From contig JAXLVA010000001.1 in NCBI GenBank assembly GCA_046329235.1, forward strand, positions 1,736,001 through 1,800,000: 64,000 bases of DNA, read 5' to 3'. Made by a program: the position numbers and the translations under genes. Within the stretch, counting starts at the first letter, position 1. The number at the start of each line of letters is the position of its first letter. The notes under the pieces are model-generated. The model had not been told where the DNA came from, made no database searches, and saw only the letters and a program-made list of their open reading frames with translations. Origin of the DNA: JALONH01 sp046329235 (GTDB lineage Bacteria > Bacteroidota > Bacteroidia > Cytophagales > Cytophagaceae). Below are positions 17,496 to 27,035 of the stretch, piece by piece.

Positions 17496-18437
17496 TTATA
17501 TAATAGTGCTACCTATATTCTCCGGTCTCTCCACTCCATGCATAGGCTGCCATGAAGAATTTGTTTTTATGCGCCCTAGCTTATTAAATATTTTATAATA
17601 GTAAAAACAAAGATGACTTTTAATACCAATTGAATAGCATTGACCATTGTTATTCATGTATTTTTTATAAGACGCCAATAATCCTTCTAAAATATTTCGA
17701 CTATGAAAGGAAAGTTTATTAGAAAAATCATCTTGGAGCATATATTCAAACACTTTCATTCCATTTAACGTTCTCTGCATATTTGTCAAATGCTTATCAG
17801 TGATCTGCTCCATATGTTGACGATAAATCGTCAATGATTTATTCTCGTGTTTTATATTGGGCTTTAATAGTGCGACATGAAACCAAAAAAACTTATCCTC
17901 GTGAGTAAGAATATCTTCTCTCCATGAACCTACACGGCTCAAGAATTCTCTTTTAAAAAGACAAGATTGAACGATATTACACCATCCCTGAGCGACGATA
18001 TCTATTAATGGCTGTGGTGTAAGAGGGTAATATTGTAATACCCAATCGGTCGGGATCCATTTATCTCTTTCTTTTCGTGCAGGCAAAAAGGGGCCATAAA
18101 CGACATCTGTTAAAGGATAGTTTTCAAACACACCTAACTGAGCTGATAACTTATTATTCGACACAATATCATCACTATCTAAAAATTGAATATACTGTCC
18201 TCGAGCAATTTTCAAACCTGCGTTTCGAGCAGCTCCGGGACCTCTTTGTGTTGATGATATTAATATAACCTCTGGATATAATTGAAGAACGTCTTTCAAA
18301 TAATCGTTTGAGTGATCATCCACGACAATAATTTCATCTGATAGACGTAATTGAGAACGCAACGAATCTAATGTCTCGCCTATTAAATGTGCTCTATTGT
18401 GTACCGGAATAATGACAGAAATAATAGCATCACTCAT
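17496..18437 (-). CDS. Glycosyltransferase family 2 (313 aa)
   Basis: This is a GT-A enzyme with an N-terminal IISVIIPVHNRAHLIGETL, DEIIVVDDHSND, and the DxD-like FLDSDD, followed by an acceptor region containing HEDKFFWFHVALL. It is cytoplasmic with no clear membrane span. Its ATG overlaps the stop of the upstream hexapeptide acyltransferase by 4 bases. It probably adds one residue of the repeat unit. Donor unknown. Confidence 0.88.
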   Translation of the reverse strand: MSDAIISVIIPVHNRAHLIGETLDSLRSQLRLSDEIIVVDDHSNDYLKDVLQLYPEVILISSTQRGPGAARNAGLKIARGQYIQFLDSDDIVSNNKLSAQLGVFENYPLTDVVYGPFLPARKERDKWIPTDWVLQYYPLTPQPLIDIVAQGWCNIVQSCLFKREFLSRVGSWREDILTHEDKFFWFHVALLKPNIKHENKSLTIYRQHMEQITDKHLTNMQRTLNGMKVFEYMLQDDFSNKLSFHSRNILEGLLASYKKYMNNNGQCYSIGIKSHLCFYYYKIFNKLGRIKTNSSWQPMHGVERPENIGSTII

Positions 18438-19111
18438 ATTCTTTCTTCTTTCCAGTTTATACCCTCCTTAACAACTCTTGCCGGAACTCCAACGGCAACC
18501 ACTCCAGACGGGATGTCTTTCGTCACAACAGAACGAATTCCTATAACGCTATCTTTCCCTATGGTTACGCCTTTCAATACGGCAACATAAGCTCCTAACC
18601 AAACATGATCTCCAATCACGATATCCTTACCAGGATTAATTCTTTTATTATTTTCGTTAGATACAATAGAATGAGAATCAGAGTTACGTATGTCAACAGA
18701 AGTAGCAAACATACAATGAGCTCCTATCTGCACTTTAGAATTATTCTCAACTGTTGCTATTTCACATTTTTCTAAGATAGAAGTTTTATCACCTATAGAA
18801 ATAAAGCCACCTCGATCTTCAAATGCGAAATTGGTTTTAAAAAAAGACACATTATTACCAACCTCCAACCTGTGCTCATTACCTTTAACCGTAAACTGAC
18901 ATGATATTATAGAAGCGGAGTCTCCAAACTGAAGTACATTATTATCCCCTGTGATATAAAATGTATTATTCTTCATTAATGCATTCCCATAATGAATGAA
19001 ATTATTTCGACCATTAACAACACATCGATTCCCATACCATGTAAATCGAGTATAGTAATAACAACGCATTAACCATCTTATTGATTTTATATAAGATTTC
19101 AAGCTACTCAT
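18434..19111 (-). CDS. Hexapeptide-repeat (left-handed beta-helix) acyltransferase
   Basis: The 225-residue protein has imperfect hexapeptide repeats. They are clearest in IGDHVWLGAYVAVLKGVTIG and in DSVIGIRSVVTKDIPSGVV, ending VGVPARVVKE, the usual end of the WbbJ/CysE-type acetyltransferase fold. A likely role is O- or N-acetylation of a sugar in the exopolysaccharide. It overlaps the upstream glycosyltransferase by 8 bases and the downstream one by 4. Confidence 0.85.
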   Translation of the reverse strand: MSSLKSYIKSIRWLMRCYYYTRFTWYGNRCVVNGRNNFIHYGNALMKNNTFYITGDNNVLQFGDSASIISCQFTVKGNEHRLEVGNNVSFFKTNFAFEDRGGFISIGDKTSILEKCEIATVENNSKVQIGAHCMFATSVDIRNSDSHSIVSNENNKRINPGKDIVIGDHVWLGAYVAVLKGVTIGKDSVIGIRSVVTKDIPSGVVAVGVPARVVKEGINWKEERI

Positions 19112-20006
19112 TTTTCATCTTATTAATAAAACGACCATACCAATTGGCTTCTTCAATTTTGGTATCTGTTCGAAGTGAATATAAATGTAATCTTTTTACC
19201 CAATAGTACAACAGCGTATAAAACACACCTTTAGTAGACTTCAAAAATTTGAACTCATTAGGCAATACCTTATTTCTTACAACATTAAGCCTATCTGATG
19301 ATTCCGTACTCCGTGACAGGTAATGCAATATTCTTGGTTCAGGTATATACACAATCCGAAGTTTTAACGTGTTTTTTATATAATAACACCATTGTACATC
19401 TTCATAATACATAAAGAAATCATCCTGTAGTTTTTCATTAGGAAACTGATGTAATATTTCTGTTTTGAACATGAAAAATGTACCCCAAACCCAATCCGCA
19501 TCTACCCCCTTATTATAATCCCAATAGGTCCCTAATAAGCGTTTACTTTTATTAGAAAACGACTCCACTTTAGGGAACCTTAAAAATTCTAATATTTCCG
19601 TTTTTAAAGAAGGAAATCGTCCTGCTACCGGCTGATCCGTTCCATCTGGATAGAGCAAACGACCGGACAACACTCCTATTGTCGGATTATTCACAATATA
19701 ATTATAGGCAATACTAACAGCATCATTCAACACGACCGTATCACTATTAAGCAAGAGAATATATTCACCCTTTGCCTGCTTTAACCCCAAATTATTTCCT
19801 CCGGCAAAACCTACATTCTCACTACTTGAAATCAAAGTTATAAATGGGAATTTCAGTTTAAACAATTCAGAAGAACATTCGCTACTGTTATTATCTACTA
19901 ATATAATTTCATAGGAACACCCTTTTGTAGTTTCCACAATAGATTGTATGGCATGACAAGTCAATTCAAAGGTATTGTAATTAATTATTATAACAGACAA
20001 GTTCAT
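19104..20006 (-). CDS. Glycosyltransferase family 2, rhamnosyltransferase-like (300 aa)
   Basis: It has the sequence of GT2 enzymes often labelled rhamnosyltransferases: NLSVIIINYNTFELTCHAI, IILVDNNSSECS, VGFAGGNNLGLKQAKGEYIL, LLNSDTVV and ADWVWGTFFMFK. DD-hexose specificity cannot be told. It overlaps the upstream GT4 gene by 4 bases. No membrane span is evident. Confidence 0.87.
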   Translation of the reverse strand: MNLSVIIINYNTFELTCHAIQSIVETTKGCSYEIILVDNNSSECSSELFKLKFPFITLISSSENVGFAGGNNLGLKQAKGEYILLLNSDTVVLNDAVSIAYNYIVNNPTIGVLSGRLLYPDGTDQPVAGRFPSLKTEILEFLRFPKVESFSNKSKRLLGTYWDYNKGVDADWVWGTFFMFKTEILHQFPNEKLQDDFFMYYEDVQWCYYIKNTLKLRIVYIPEPRILHYLSRSTESSDRLNVVRNKVLPNEFKFLKSTKGVFYTLLYYWVKRLHLYSLRTDTKIEEANWYGRFINKMKNE

Positions 20007-21139
20007 AGTACACTATCTATAATAGATTTCAAATCACTACCATGTTTAGACAAAGAGAAATTTTCTAAAGAATAATGTTGGGCATTTTTCGTCATGTCTC
20101 CAAAATTAGATTTCATCCAAAGACTCTTAAATACCTCACCCAATGAAACTTCATCATCCGAATGAAACAAAAATCCTCGATCAGAATGTTCCCCAAGTAA
20201 TTCTATACCTGCACCCGTATCTGATGCAATAACGACTCTTCCTGCTTTCATTCCTTCAATGGTAACCCGGCCAAAAGCTTCGCTATGACTACATATTAAC
20301 ACCGCATCTGACTTAAGAACATTCTTCCAAGGTTCATTTGTTTGGCCTACAAAAGAAACTTGTCTTTCTAAATTATTACTGTTAATATAATTCAACAAAA
20401 TTTGTTTGTATTCGTCATCCGAACCACCAACAAACTCCAATAAAGGATATATCTGAAATGATTGTAAATACACTAATGCCCTTAAAGCTAACATTTGGTT
20501 TTTACCTGGAGCTATCCTCCCCACCATACAAATGTTCAATGTATTCTCCTTCTTAATAATTAATGGATTATAAACCGGATAGTCTACAGCATAATATACT
20601 AAACGAAGTTTATCTTTATTTATATACTTTGAAAAGTGACTGTATAAAGCTTTTGAATTAACCACAACTACATCCGACAATTTATCGATATACTTTAACG
20701 ACCATTCTCTACCATACTCAAATTTTAATCGATGGTCTTCCACTCCATATTCATGTATATACCATAGATGAGGAACTCCAATTCGATAAGCAGCCAAGGC
20801 TGCGGATGGAATAGTCAAAGTATGTGTTATAACAACATCAATTTTATTCTGAACAATAAACTTTGAAATCTTATTAGATGATTTATAATAACCCAATAGC
20901 ATCTTAATCTTCAAGAGATAAGACCAAGGCTTAATAGTCACCCACCAATCATTAGGAATAATCCCCACCTGCACCTCTATCGACTTTAGCTTATCAACAA
21001 TTTCACCATCTCTAGGAACTAGTGCGTAATTATTAACACCTAAACTATTAAGAGCCTGAATACTTTCAACAGCACACAACTCACTTCCCCCTGCATGAGA
21101 GGATGGAAAGACATGTAGTATATTGAGAGATTTAGTCAT
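20003..21139 (-). CDS. Glycosyltransferase family 4-type (378 aa)
   Basis: This GT-B enzyme opens LNILHVFPSSHAGGSELCAV with the Gly-rich acceptor loop. Hinge and donor motifs are ICMVGRIAPGKNQMLALRAL and SEAFGRVTIEGMKAGRVVI with the two conserved Glu residues. It overlaps genes on both sides (8 bases upstream, 4 bases downstream), so it is part of the coupled operon. Substrate unknown. Confidence 0.88.
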   Translation of the reverse strand: MTKSLNILHVFPSSHAGGSELCAVESIQALNSLGVNNYALVPRDGEIVDKLKSIEVQVGIIPNDWWVTIKPWSYLLKIKMLLGYYKSSNKISKFIVQNKIDVVITHTLTIPSAALAAYRIGVPHLWYIHEYGVEDHRLKFEYGREWSLKYIDKLSDVVVVNSKALYSHFSKYINKDKLRLVYYAVDYPVYNPLIIKKENTLNICMVGRIAPGKNQMLALRALVYLQSFQIYPLLEFVGGSDDEYKQILLNYINSNNLERQVSFVGQTNEPWKNVLKSDAVLICSHSEAFGRVTIEGMKAGRVVIASDTGAGIELLGEHSDRGFLFHSDDEVSLGEVFKSLWMKSNFGDMTKNAQHYSLENFSLSKHGSDLKSIIDSVL

Positions 21140-22142
21140 TAATTAGATTTTCAATTTCATTTAGTTTATACCTAAAAGATTCTACATCCACCTTTACATT
21201 ATTAAAATTATCTTCAATCCCCTGAGGTATGGATTCCATATAATTCCATTGAATATTAAAATTATTAGCCAATTGAAAAAAACAAAGTGGTTGTGATTCC
21301 CAATCTTGATTTCTAATCTCTAGTACAGCCGCACCTTCATTCATATAAATCATATTGGTCAAAGCGGCTCCGTGCATAGATACTATAAAATTAGCTTGAG
21401 AGAAAATAGCAATCTGCTCCTTTAAAGTAATTTGTTCAGCATAAATAATTTCATAACCATATTCTTTTAAAATTGGAATCAATTCTGCTTCATTGATTAT
21501 TTTACGGTAACGAGCCTGCGACCTTGATACATATATCCTTCTTCCAACACCGTTGTCGGCTCTCAAATTAAGCTTACTTTTTATATGAGTAACCATTATT
21601 TTTTGCCAATCATAATCCGGAAAATCATTAATTACTCCGTCATGTACAGTATGCAATCTTGAGATTTTATACGATTTTGTTTCTTGTTCAATCCACAAAC
21701 ATGGAATAGATAAAATTGAGAGAGAGTTTTCAATGTATGAATACTTCTTAAACTCATCAGGTAAGATTACTGTTGCGGACGGATAAGACTTCCATATCTC
21801 AACGATTCTAGGTAAAGTTTCAGAAAACCAATGATAATAATTACAACTCCATAAATCATATACCCAAATAAAATCACCATCTAAACGGGTATATTTTTTA
21901 AAAAAATCAAACTTTAAGACTAATACCAACCTCTGATATAATGACAGCTTTTTGTCGTCATAAACGATATATTTACCGGAAGGAATATATTTAAAAGAGA
22001 CAAAAATATGATTGGTAGGCGTCAATAAAACATTATGATATGTAACAATACTTCTATATAAAGATTTATCTATGAATAAATCATTAACCCCCGGAAGGTT
22101 TAAATATTTAGCATTTTTAATATATAGTTTTAATATATTCAT
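21132..22142 (-). CDS. Glycosyltransferase family 61-type (DUF563) protein
   Basis: This 336-residue protein has the GT61 hallmarks in its C-terminal half: RRIYVSRSQARYRKIINE, then ANFIVSMHGAALTNMIYMNE and AAVLEIRNQDW. A Tyr/Trp-rich WSCNYYHWFSETLPRIVEIW lies near residue 110, as in bacterial members. In bacteria such proteins occur in capsule loci, and eukaryotic relatives include xylosyl- and GlcNAc-transferases. It is probably cytoplasmic. Donor unknown. Confidence 0.85.
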   Translation of the reverse strand: MNILKLYIKNAKYLNLPGVNDLFIDKSLYRSIVTYHNVLLTPTNHIFVSFKYIPSGKYIVYDDKKLSLYQRLVLVLKFDFFKKYTRLDGDFIWVYDLWSCNYYHWFSETLPRIVEIWKSYPSATVILPDEFKKYSYIENSLSILSIPCLWIEQETKSYKISRLHTVHDGVINDFPDYDWQKIMVTHIKSKLNLRADNGVGRRIYVSRSQARYRKIINEAELIPILKEYGYEIIYAEQITLKEQIAIFSQANFIVSMHGAALTNMIYMNEGAAVLEIRNQDWESQPLCFFQLANNFNIQWNYMESIPQGIEDNFNNVKVDVESFRYKLNEIENLIND

Positions 22143-22158
22143 AAAGCTTATTCAAGCA

Positions 22159-23106
22159 TTAATTCCAATTCCCTTTTTTTATCACATCCGGAAATTGTAT
22201 TCTCAAAGGATCATTAGCTGATACTCCAAATACCAATCTTTTAATTGCGCCTAAATACCATTTAGACACTATTATCAAGGGTTGTATTTTTATCAATCGA
22301 ATCAATAATTTCAAGGCAATTAATCTTTCTCTCTTAACAAGAGAATATGCAATTCTCATCTTATAAAAAAACAAAAAATTAAATTTCCGTTTGGATTGGA
22401 TAGCTTTATCTCCTAACAGATTGTACTCTGATATAAAATCATCAAATACTTTTATATATTCTTCCTGCAATTTTACTCTATCTGAACTTTTGCAATCTTG
22501 ATGATCTCTAAGACAAGCTATGTATTCATTAAGTATGTATGGTTGATAGCCTTTATTCTCCATTCGGAGCCAATAATTCATATCCATTAAATGGTACTTA
22601 TGAAACACTCCAATTTCATCAATCAACGATTTGTGTAAAAAAACAGTAGGGTGAGAAATCCAACAACCATGCAAAAATGTATACCCTGCTATGCTTTCAG
22701 GCTTCACAGGGATCTCTTCACCAGTGATATCATCAGTTTCATTGATATATTTAACACCACCTACTATCCATTTTTGATTAGGCTTCTCAGATACCACCTC
22801 AGAAATCCTTTTCAATGCACCATCTATTAATACATCATCCGAATTCAATACACACCAATAATCTCCAGTAATCTTAGCTAAAGCTTTATTATTGGCATCA
22901 AAAGTTCCTTTATCTTTTTCACTAATCCAATAAGTTAAGCGATCTGCATACTTTTTTATTATATCGACTGACCCGTCGGTACTACCACCATCAATTATTA
23001 TATATTCTAAGTTAGGATAATTTTGATTTAGTACAGAAAGAATCGTACGTTCAATAAATTGAGCTTGATTGTAACTTGGGGTTATGATGGAAATTTTTGG
23101 AAGCAT
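22159..23106 (-). CDS. Glycosyltransferase family 2 (315 aa)
   Basis: GT-A motifs are ISIITPSYNQAQFIERTI, EYIIIDGGSTDGSVDIIKKY and VLNSDDVL (DxD-like), with WISHPTVFLHKSLIDEIG in the acceptor region. The set is typical of WcaA-like enzymes in exopolysaccharide loci. It lies 16 bases after the GT61 gene's neighbour in the same direction. A short hydrophobic stretch near the C-terminus may touch the membrane. Substrate unknown. Confidence 0.88.
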   Translation of the reverse strand: MLPKISIITPSYNQAQFIERTILSVLNQNYPNLEYIIIDGGSTDGSVDIIKKYADRLTYWISEKDKGTFDANNKALAKITGDYWCVLNSDDVLIDGALKRISEVVSEKPNQKWIVGGVKYINETDDITGEEIPVKPESIAGYTFLHGCWISHPTVFLHKSLIDEIGVFHKYHLMDMNYWLRMENKGYQPYILNEYIACLRDHQDCKSSDRVKLQEEYIKVFDDFISEYNLLGDKAIQSKRKFNFLFFYKMRIAYSLVKRERLIALKLLIRLIKIQPLIIVSKWYLGAIKRLVFGVSANDPLRIQFPDVIKKGNWN

Positions 23107-23128
23107 TATTTATTATATTAAATATTCG

Positions 23129-23926
23129 TCACAACCTATAACCTTCTTTTTCAATAAAGGGCTTCCAAAAAGTAAGATTATATCTCCACCACGCATGGCA
23201 GCCCATTGGAAGCATAAAACTATTTTGCATATACATATAGTCTGGATAACATTCAAAACTGAATTTTGTTGCTTGCATGTATGAAGCAATCTTAAAATCA
23301 GGTAATACTTGAGGGCCATACACACTTATAACAAAATCTTCATTCTGCAAACACCATTTTTGCAAAGTAATATTCTCTTTAAACGGAAACAACCGATAAG
23401 AGACCATTATAAATTTATTATAAACACGATGTATTAACTTTTCAGGCTCGGAATTCGGATAACGAATATATTTTTTTATAAACTCATCCAATACAGATAC
23501 TCGTCTTAACGAAAAACCCGAATTACCAACACCATTAAAACTTATAGAATCCCCAACTTTTTTCAACCAAGGAGCTCCGATATAATCTATATCAAGACTA
23601 CACCAATACTCAATGTCATCTTTAAATATAAAAGCATCTAATTCATAGGTCAATATATATTCATAGTTTAAAAAAAATCGATAAAAAAATCTACTCAATT
23701 TTAATTTATTATAATTAAGTAAGCTTGACATCTTCTCGGGCGGAATAGATATAGTTTCAAACTCATCTACTACTGCACGATATCTCCTCAAGTCAAGACT
23801 CTTAGGATGCATCACAACAATGGGTGCAGACTTTATAACTTTAAAGCACTGAGCAAATGAAATTAATTCAAAATCGGAAGGATTTGAGGAATGAATAGGA
23901 ATTACGACAACACACTTTTTTTTCAT
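23129..23926 (-). CDS. DUF5672-type putative glycosyltransferase (265 aa)
   Basis: It begins KCVVVIPIHSSNPSDFELIS and contains YILTYELDAFIFKDDIEYW and DYIGAPWLKK, then NGVGNSGFSLRR. These segments match the DUF5672 group as I know it, found among glycan-biosynthesis genes. ELDAF is the likely DxD-equivalent. It directly abuts the preceding gene with no gap. The enzymatic role is inferred from fold and context only. Confidence 0.75.
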   Translation of the reverse strand: MKKKCVVVIPIHSSNPSDFELISFAQCFKVIKSAPIVVMHPKSLDLRRYRAVVDEFETISIPPEKMSSLLNYNKLKLSRFFYRFFLNYEYILTYELDAFIFKDDIEYWCSLDIDYIGAPWLKKVGDSISFNGVGNSGFSLRRVSVLDEFIKKYIRYPNSEPEKLIHRVYNKFIMVSYRLFPFKENITLQKWCLQNEDFVISVYGPQVLPDFKIASYMQATKFSFECYPDYMYMQNSFMLPMGCHAWWRYNLTFWKPFIEKEGYRL

Positions 23927-24910
23927 TTAATAACCTTTTACTACTGCCCTATAAATCACATACAATCTACTTCTTAATCGTTCACCAATGGACTTTCTTT
24001 TCTGTTCATTTTTTTGTTCAAAAACACATTTAATTTGACGTAAAGCCGCCCAGCCATTTGAGATGGAAACATTATAATATTCATCAAAAACTGGCTTTAT
24101 ATCAGGTCTGGAGTTAAAATCATACCTGGTATTATAACAACACATTACTTGCGGTTGAGCCAACCTATAACCACTATAATGAAAAAAACGAAGCGGATAT
24201 TCATTATTAACAATCCATGCATCATTTTTGTTTGTAAGTACACGTTCGTGTAAATTCCAATTCGCCATATTATATCCCGGATGCTTTAATATGTGATAAT
24301 TATCAAATAAGCAGGGCAAATAATTCAACCATAATTGATCATAAAACATGTTTCTAGTAAAATCTGCAAACCCATATTTTACCACTCTCTCATGCCACCA
24401 ATCTAGAAATTTGGCCACTTTAGAAATATCACTCAGAGCGATAAACCCAAGATTAAAAACACCTCCTCTTAATGTATGATAATCTGTAGGAGAATATTCG
24501 TCATCTATAGGTGTTAATATATGAGGGGTCACAATGATATTTTTATTTTCAAATTCTTTCTCAAGTTCATCAAAAGAACTAAAAACTAGGATATCCGGAT
24601 CTAAATAAATAACATTTTGGGCATTATAGTTCTTAAAAATAAATTTAAAATAAGTCGGCTTTACAGATGTATTTAATTCTATGATATTATACTTTTGAAC
24701 TAATTGCTCAAATCCATCTATCTCCAATTTTGACACTGGAATTACTTCGATTTTATCAAACAAAATAGAACTTCTATCTTCCAAAATATTATCCACCAAA
24801 CCAATTTTAAATAAATGATTTGGATGAAACTTTAAATATGACACTGCTAAGCTTATTGCTTGAGCCAAATAATTATTCGAACATATCGTAAATGCAATCG
24901 TATTACTCAT
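23927..24910 (-). CDS. Putative GT-A glycosyltransferase (GT8-like, 327 aa)
   Basis: The N-terminus reads NTIAFTICSNNYLAQAISLA, as in GT8-like enzymes that open with a transferase beta-strand. A metal site is likely in NVIYLDPDILVFSSFDEL (DxD). A later GVFNLGFIALSD and WHERVVKYGFADFTRNMFYD fit acceptor and product loops. It is followed with no gap by the DUF5672 gene. A 108-base gap separates it from the upstream GT4 gene. Specificity unknown. Confidence 0.72.
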   Translation of the reverse strand: MSNTIAFTICSNNYLAQAISLAVSYLKFHPNHLFKIGLVDNILEDRSSILFDKIEVIPVSKLEIDGFEQLVQKYNIIELNTSVKPTYFKFIFKNYNAQNVIYLDPDILVFSSFDELEKEFENKNIIVTPHILTPIDDEYSPTDYHTLRGGVFNLGFIALSDISKVAKFLDWWHERVVKYGFADFTRNMFYDQLWLNYLPCLFDNYHILKHPGYNMANWNLHERVLTNKNDAWIVNNEYPLRFFHYSGYRLAQPQVMCCYNTRYDFNSRPDIKPVFDEYYNVSISNGWAALRQIKCVFEQKNEQKRKSIGERLRSRLYVIYRAVVKGY

Positions 24911-25018
24911 TATACTTTATACTATTTATTCTTAACAATTATCCATACCTTTATTTACTCGACTTTACATACAGTAAGAATTTATATCATAACGATTCTT
25001 TCGGGCAATTTCATCACT

Positions 25019-26185
25019 CTATGTATTACAAAGAAAATCTTTAGTCGTACATAAACCCCATATTTTTTCAGCAACAATATCTATATGATGTTGTTGAGCC
25101 TTTTGTTTTGCTGAGAGACTCAATTTCGCTCTTAATGATTTATCAGAAACAATAGTCTTAATCGCTACGGCTGCGGCAAAAGTATCTATAAAATCTACTT
25201 TAATCCCATTATCTTCCGTAACAAAGTCATTCATCCCTCCTGAATCTTTAAAACAAACTATCGGACATCCTGCCAAAGCGGCCTCTAAAGAGACTAGAGG
25301 ATAAGGATCTTCTCTAGAACTTAAAAAGAATACATTTGCACATTCTAAATATGGAGTAATATCCGGTATTTGATTTACTATTTTAACACATTCACCTAAG
25401 CCTGCTACATCCAATTCATACTGCAACTCTATTGTTGTCTCTCCTCCTATCCAACAGAATATAAAATTATTTTCTGCAATTTTCCTATATTGTATTGCAG
25501 TTTGAATAAACAAATCAATACCTTTTCTCCAATCAACGGTTCCAGAACCAACTATAATATCAGTATTACCCGAAAAGCCTGTTAAGTCTATCTCAGTACC
25601 ACTTTTTATTTTTTTATCAACAACATATTCAGGCAATACCGAAACTTTTTCTGAAGAAATATTAAGCTTAAATTTTTCAAAAACTCTTCTTTGTATTAAT
25701 GAGTTCGCTATAATATATTTATTAATAAAGGGCACCGCTGCTCTAACAACTTCTACTCCAACGAATCTTTGAGTAACAACTTCTAACTCGTGTGCATGCA
25801 TTAAAATAGGCGCCTTCAACAACCGACTTAAATCGGGAATTATCGTCGAGGTTACTAAAGTATTAGCGTAAATAAAATCATATTTTTTATTCTTAAACAA
25901 CTCTACTAGCCTAGTATTGGAAGAATCATTCGGCACTCCAATCTTTTTTAAGAAAAATCTTTTTATTCTTTCTAAGTAGGATATTTTATTTTCATTCAAG
26001 ACATAAACTTTACCAACTTTTGAAAAATCCGGCACCAATTTATCATGCCATGCTTTTCCATTCATTATTAATATTTCAGCAGATACACCTTTATTAACAA
26101 CCAACCAATTAATAAGATTTAAAAGCAATATTGGTGCACCTGTTCTAGAGGCATCATGTGAAATAAAAAGAATTTTTTTATTCAT
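25019..26185 (-). CDS. Glycosyltransferase family 4-type (388 aa)
   Basis: I placed the start at ATG 26185 (MNKKILFISHDASRTG). A start 30 bases upstream is also open but would overlap the spacer with an unconserved leader. GT-B motifs are ISHDASRTGAPILLLNLINW, VGSGTVDWRKGIDLFIQTAI and EDPYPLVSLEAALAGCPIV with the paired Glu. The gene sits between the sulfotransferase and the GT8-like gene in the operon. It is probably cytoplasmic. Confidence 0.87.
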   Translation of the reverse strand: MNKKILFISHDASRTGAPILLLNLINWLVVNKGVSAEILIMNGKAWHDKLVPDFSKVGKVYVLNENKISYLERIKRFFLKKIGVPNDSSNTRLVELFKNKKYDFIYANTLVTSTIIPDLSRLLKAPILMHAHELEVVTQRFVGVEVVRAAVPFINKYIIANSLIQRRVFEKFKLNISSEKVSVLPEYVVDKKIKSGTEIDLTGFSGNTDIIVGSGTVDWRKGIDLFIQTAIQYRKIAENNFIFCWIGGETTIELQYELDVAGLGECVKIVNQIPDITPYLECANVFFLSSREDPYPLVSLEAALAGCPIVCFKDSGGMNDFVTEDNGIKVDFIDTFAAAVAIKTIVSDKSLRAKLSLSAKQKAQQHHIDIVAEKIWGLCTTKDFLCNT

Positions 26186-26216
26186 ACTTAATTTAAACAA
26201 TCTTTTAGAGATCAAC

Positions 26217-27035
26217 TTAAAAACTACTTTTTTCTAACAAATTGTTATATATCTGATTTGCTTTTTTTATCAGTAAAGAAGATGAATAACTCAATTTCAT
26301 CTTCTTCTTTTTAATCATTTTGGGTTTAAATACAGTTTGGAAATCTTGGCGTTTTATTTTAAACCCTGCGTTTTCCATAAAATCAAAAATCGAATTCTGA
26401 TTAGATTGAACCTGATCAAAGCACAATATCATCCTTTGATTTTTATCAATAGAACTTAAGTGTTCAACTACCTTCTCATTGTAAGCAATCCATGCCTGAA
26501 GATATATTTCTTCTGTTTGTTTGGCTATTTGTACTTTATACCACCAGTATAAAATACTAAATGTTTTATATTTCCAAGGATGATTTTGTTGAAAATGAAG
26601 TTTCAACACCAATAAATCTCTCCTAAGTAATGAATCTACTACTTGAGCCGGCTCTCTCAATATAATTAAATATTTGGCATCAGGGAGTAACTCTCTATAA
26701 TATTGTAAATACATACATGTTCTGGGTTCTTTCCATCCCCATTCATTATGTAATTTGTTTTTCTTATCAATTAGATGTTTTATTTTATTAAAATGCGTTT
26801 CATCTATTTCACTTGGCAGCTTCCATGATTTTAATCCAGAAGGGTCTAAATTATATGAAAGAAAAATCTCTTCGTGTAAATTTAAAAAATCAATATCCTC
26901 ATAGTGTCCATCTTCATTACCAATTGTTCCTGTATAATAATTATCTCCTAATTTTATATCACAATGGTGCATCCAATTTGCAATTAATGATGTGCCTGAT
27001 CTATGCATACCTAGTAAAATAACTACTCTACTCAT
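26217..27035 (-). CDS. Sulfotransferase family protein (272 aa)
   Basis: The N-terminal loop RVVILLGMHRSGTSLIANW is the 5'-phosphosulfate-binding motif of PAPS-dependent sulfotransferases. KEPRTCMYLQYYRELL and LIILREPAQVVDSLLRRD correspond to the 3'-phosphate-binding region. The role would be transfer of sulfate from PAPS to a sugar hydroxyl, giving a sulfated exopolysaccharide. It overlaps the Wzt gene by 8 bases. No PAPS synthesis genes are in the window. A sulfotransferase-like protein without this activity remains possible. Confidence 0.82.
   Translation of the reverse strand: MSRVVILLGMHRSGTSLIANWMHHCDIKLGDNYYTGTIGNEDGHYEDIDFLNLHEEIFLSYNLDPSGLKSWKLPSEIDETHFNKIKHLIDKKNKLHNEWGWKEPRTCMYLQYYRELLPDAKYLIILREPAQVVDSLLRRDLLVLKLHFQQNHPWKYKTFSILYWWYKVQIAKQTEEIYLQAWIAYNEKVVEHLSSIDKNQRMILCFDQVQSNQNSIFDFMENAGFKIKRQDFQTVFKPKMIKKKKMKLSYSSSLLIKKANQIYNNLLEKSSF

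Noticed and set aside
24911..25018. Promoter or small RNA between two glycosyltransferase genes
   Set aside because: The 108 bases contain no TAnnTTTG element or strong hairpin that I can support.
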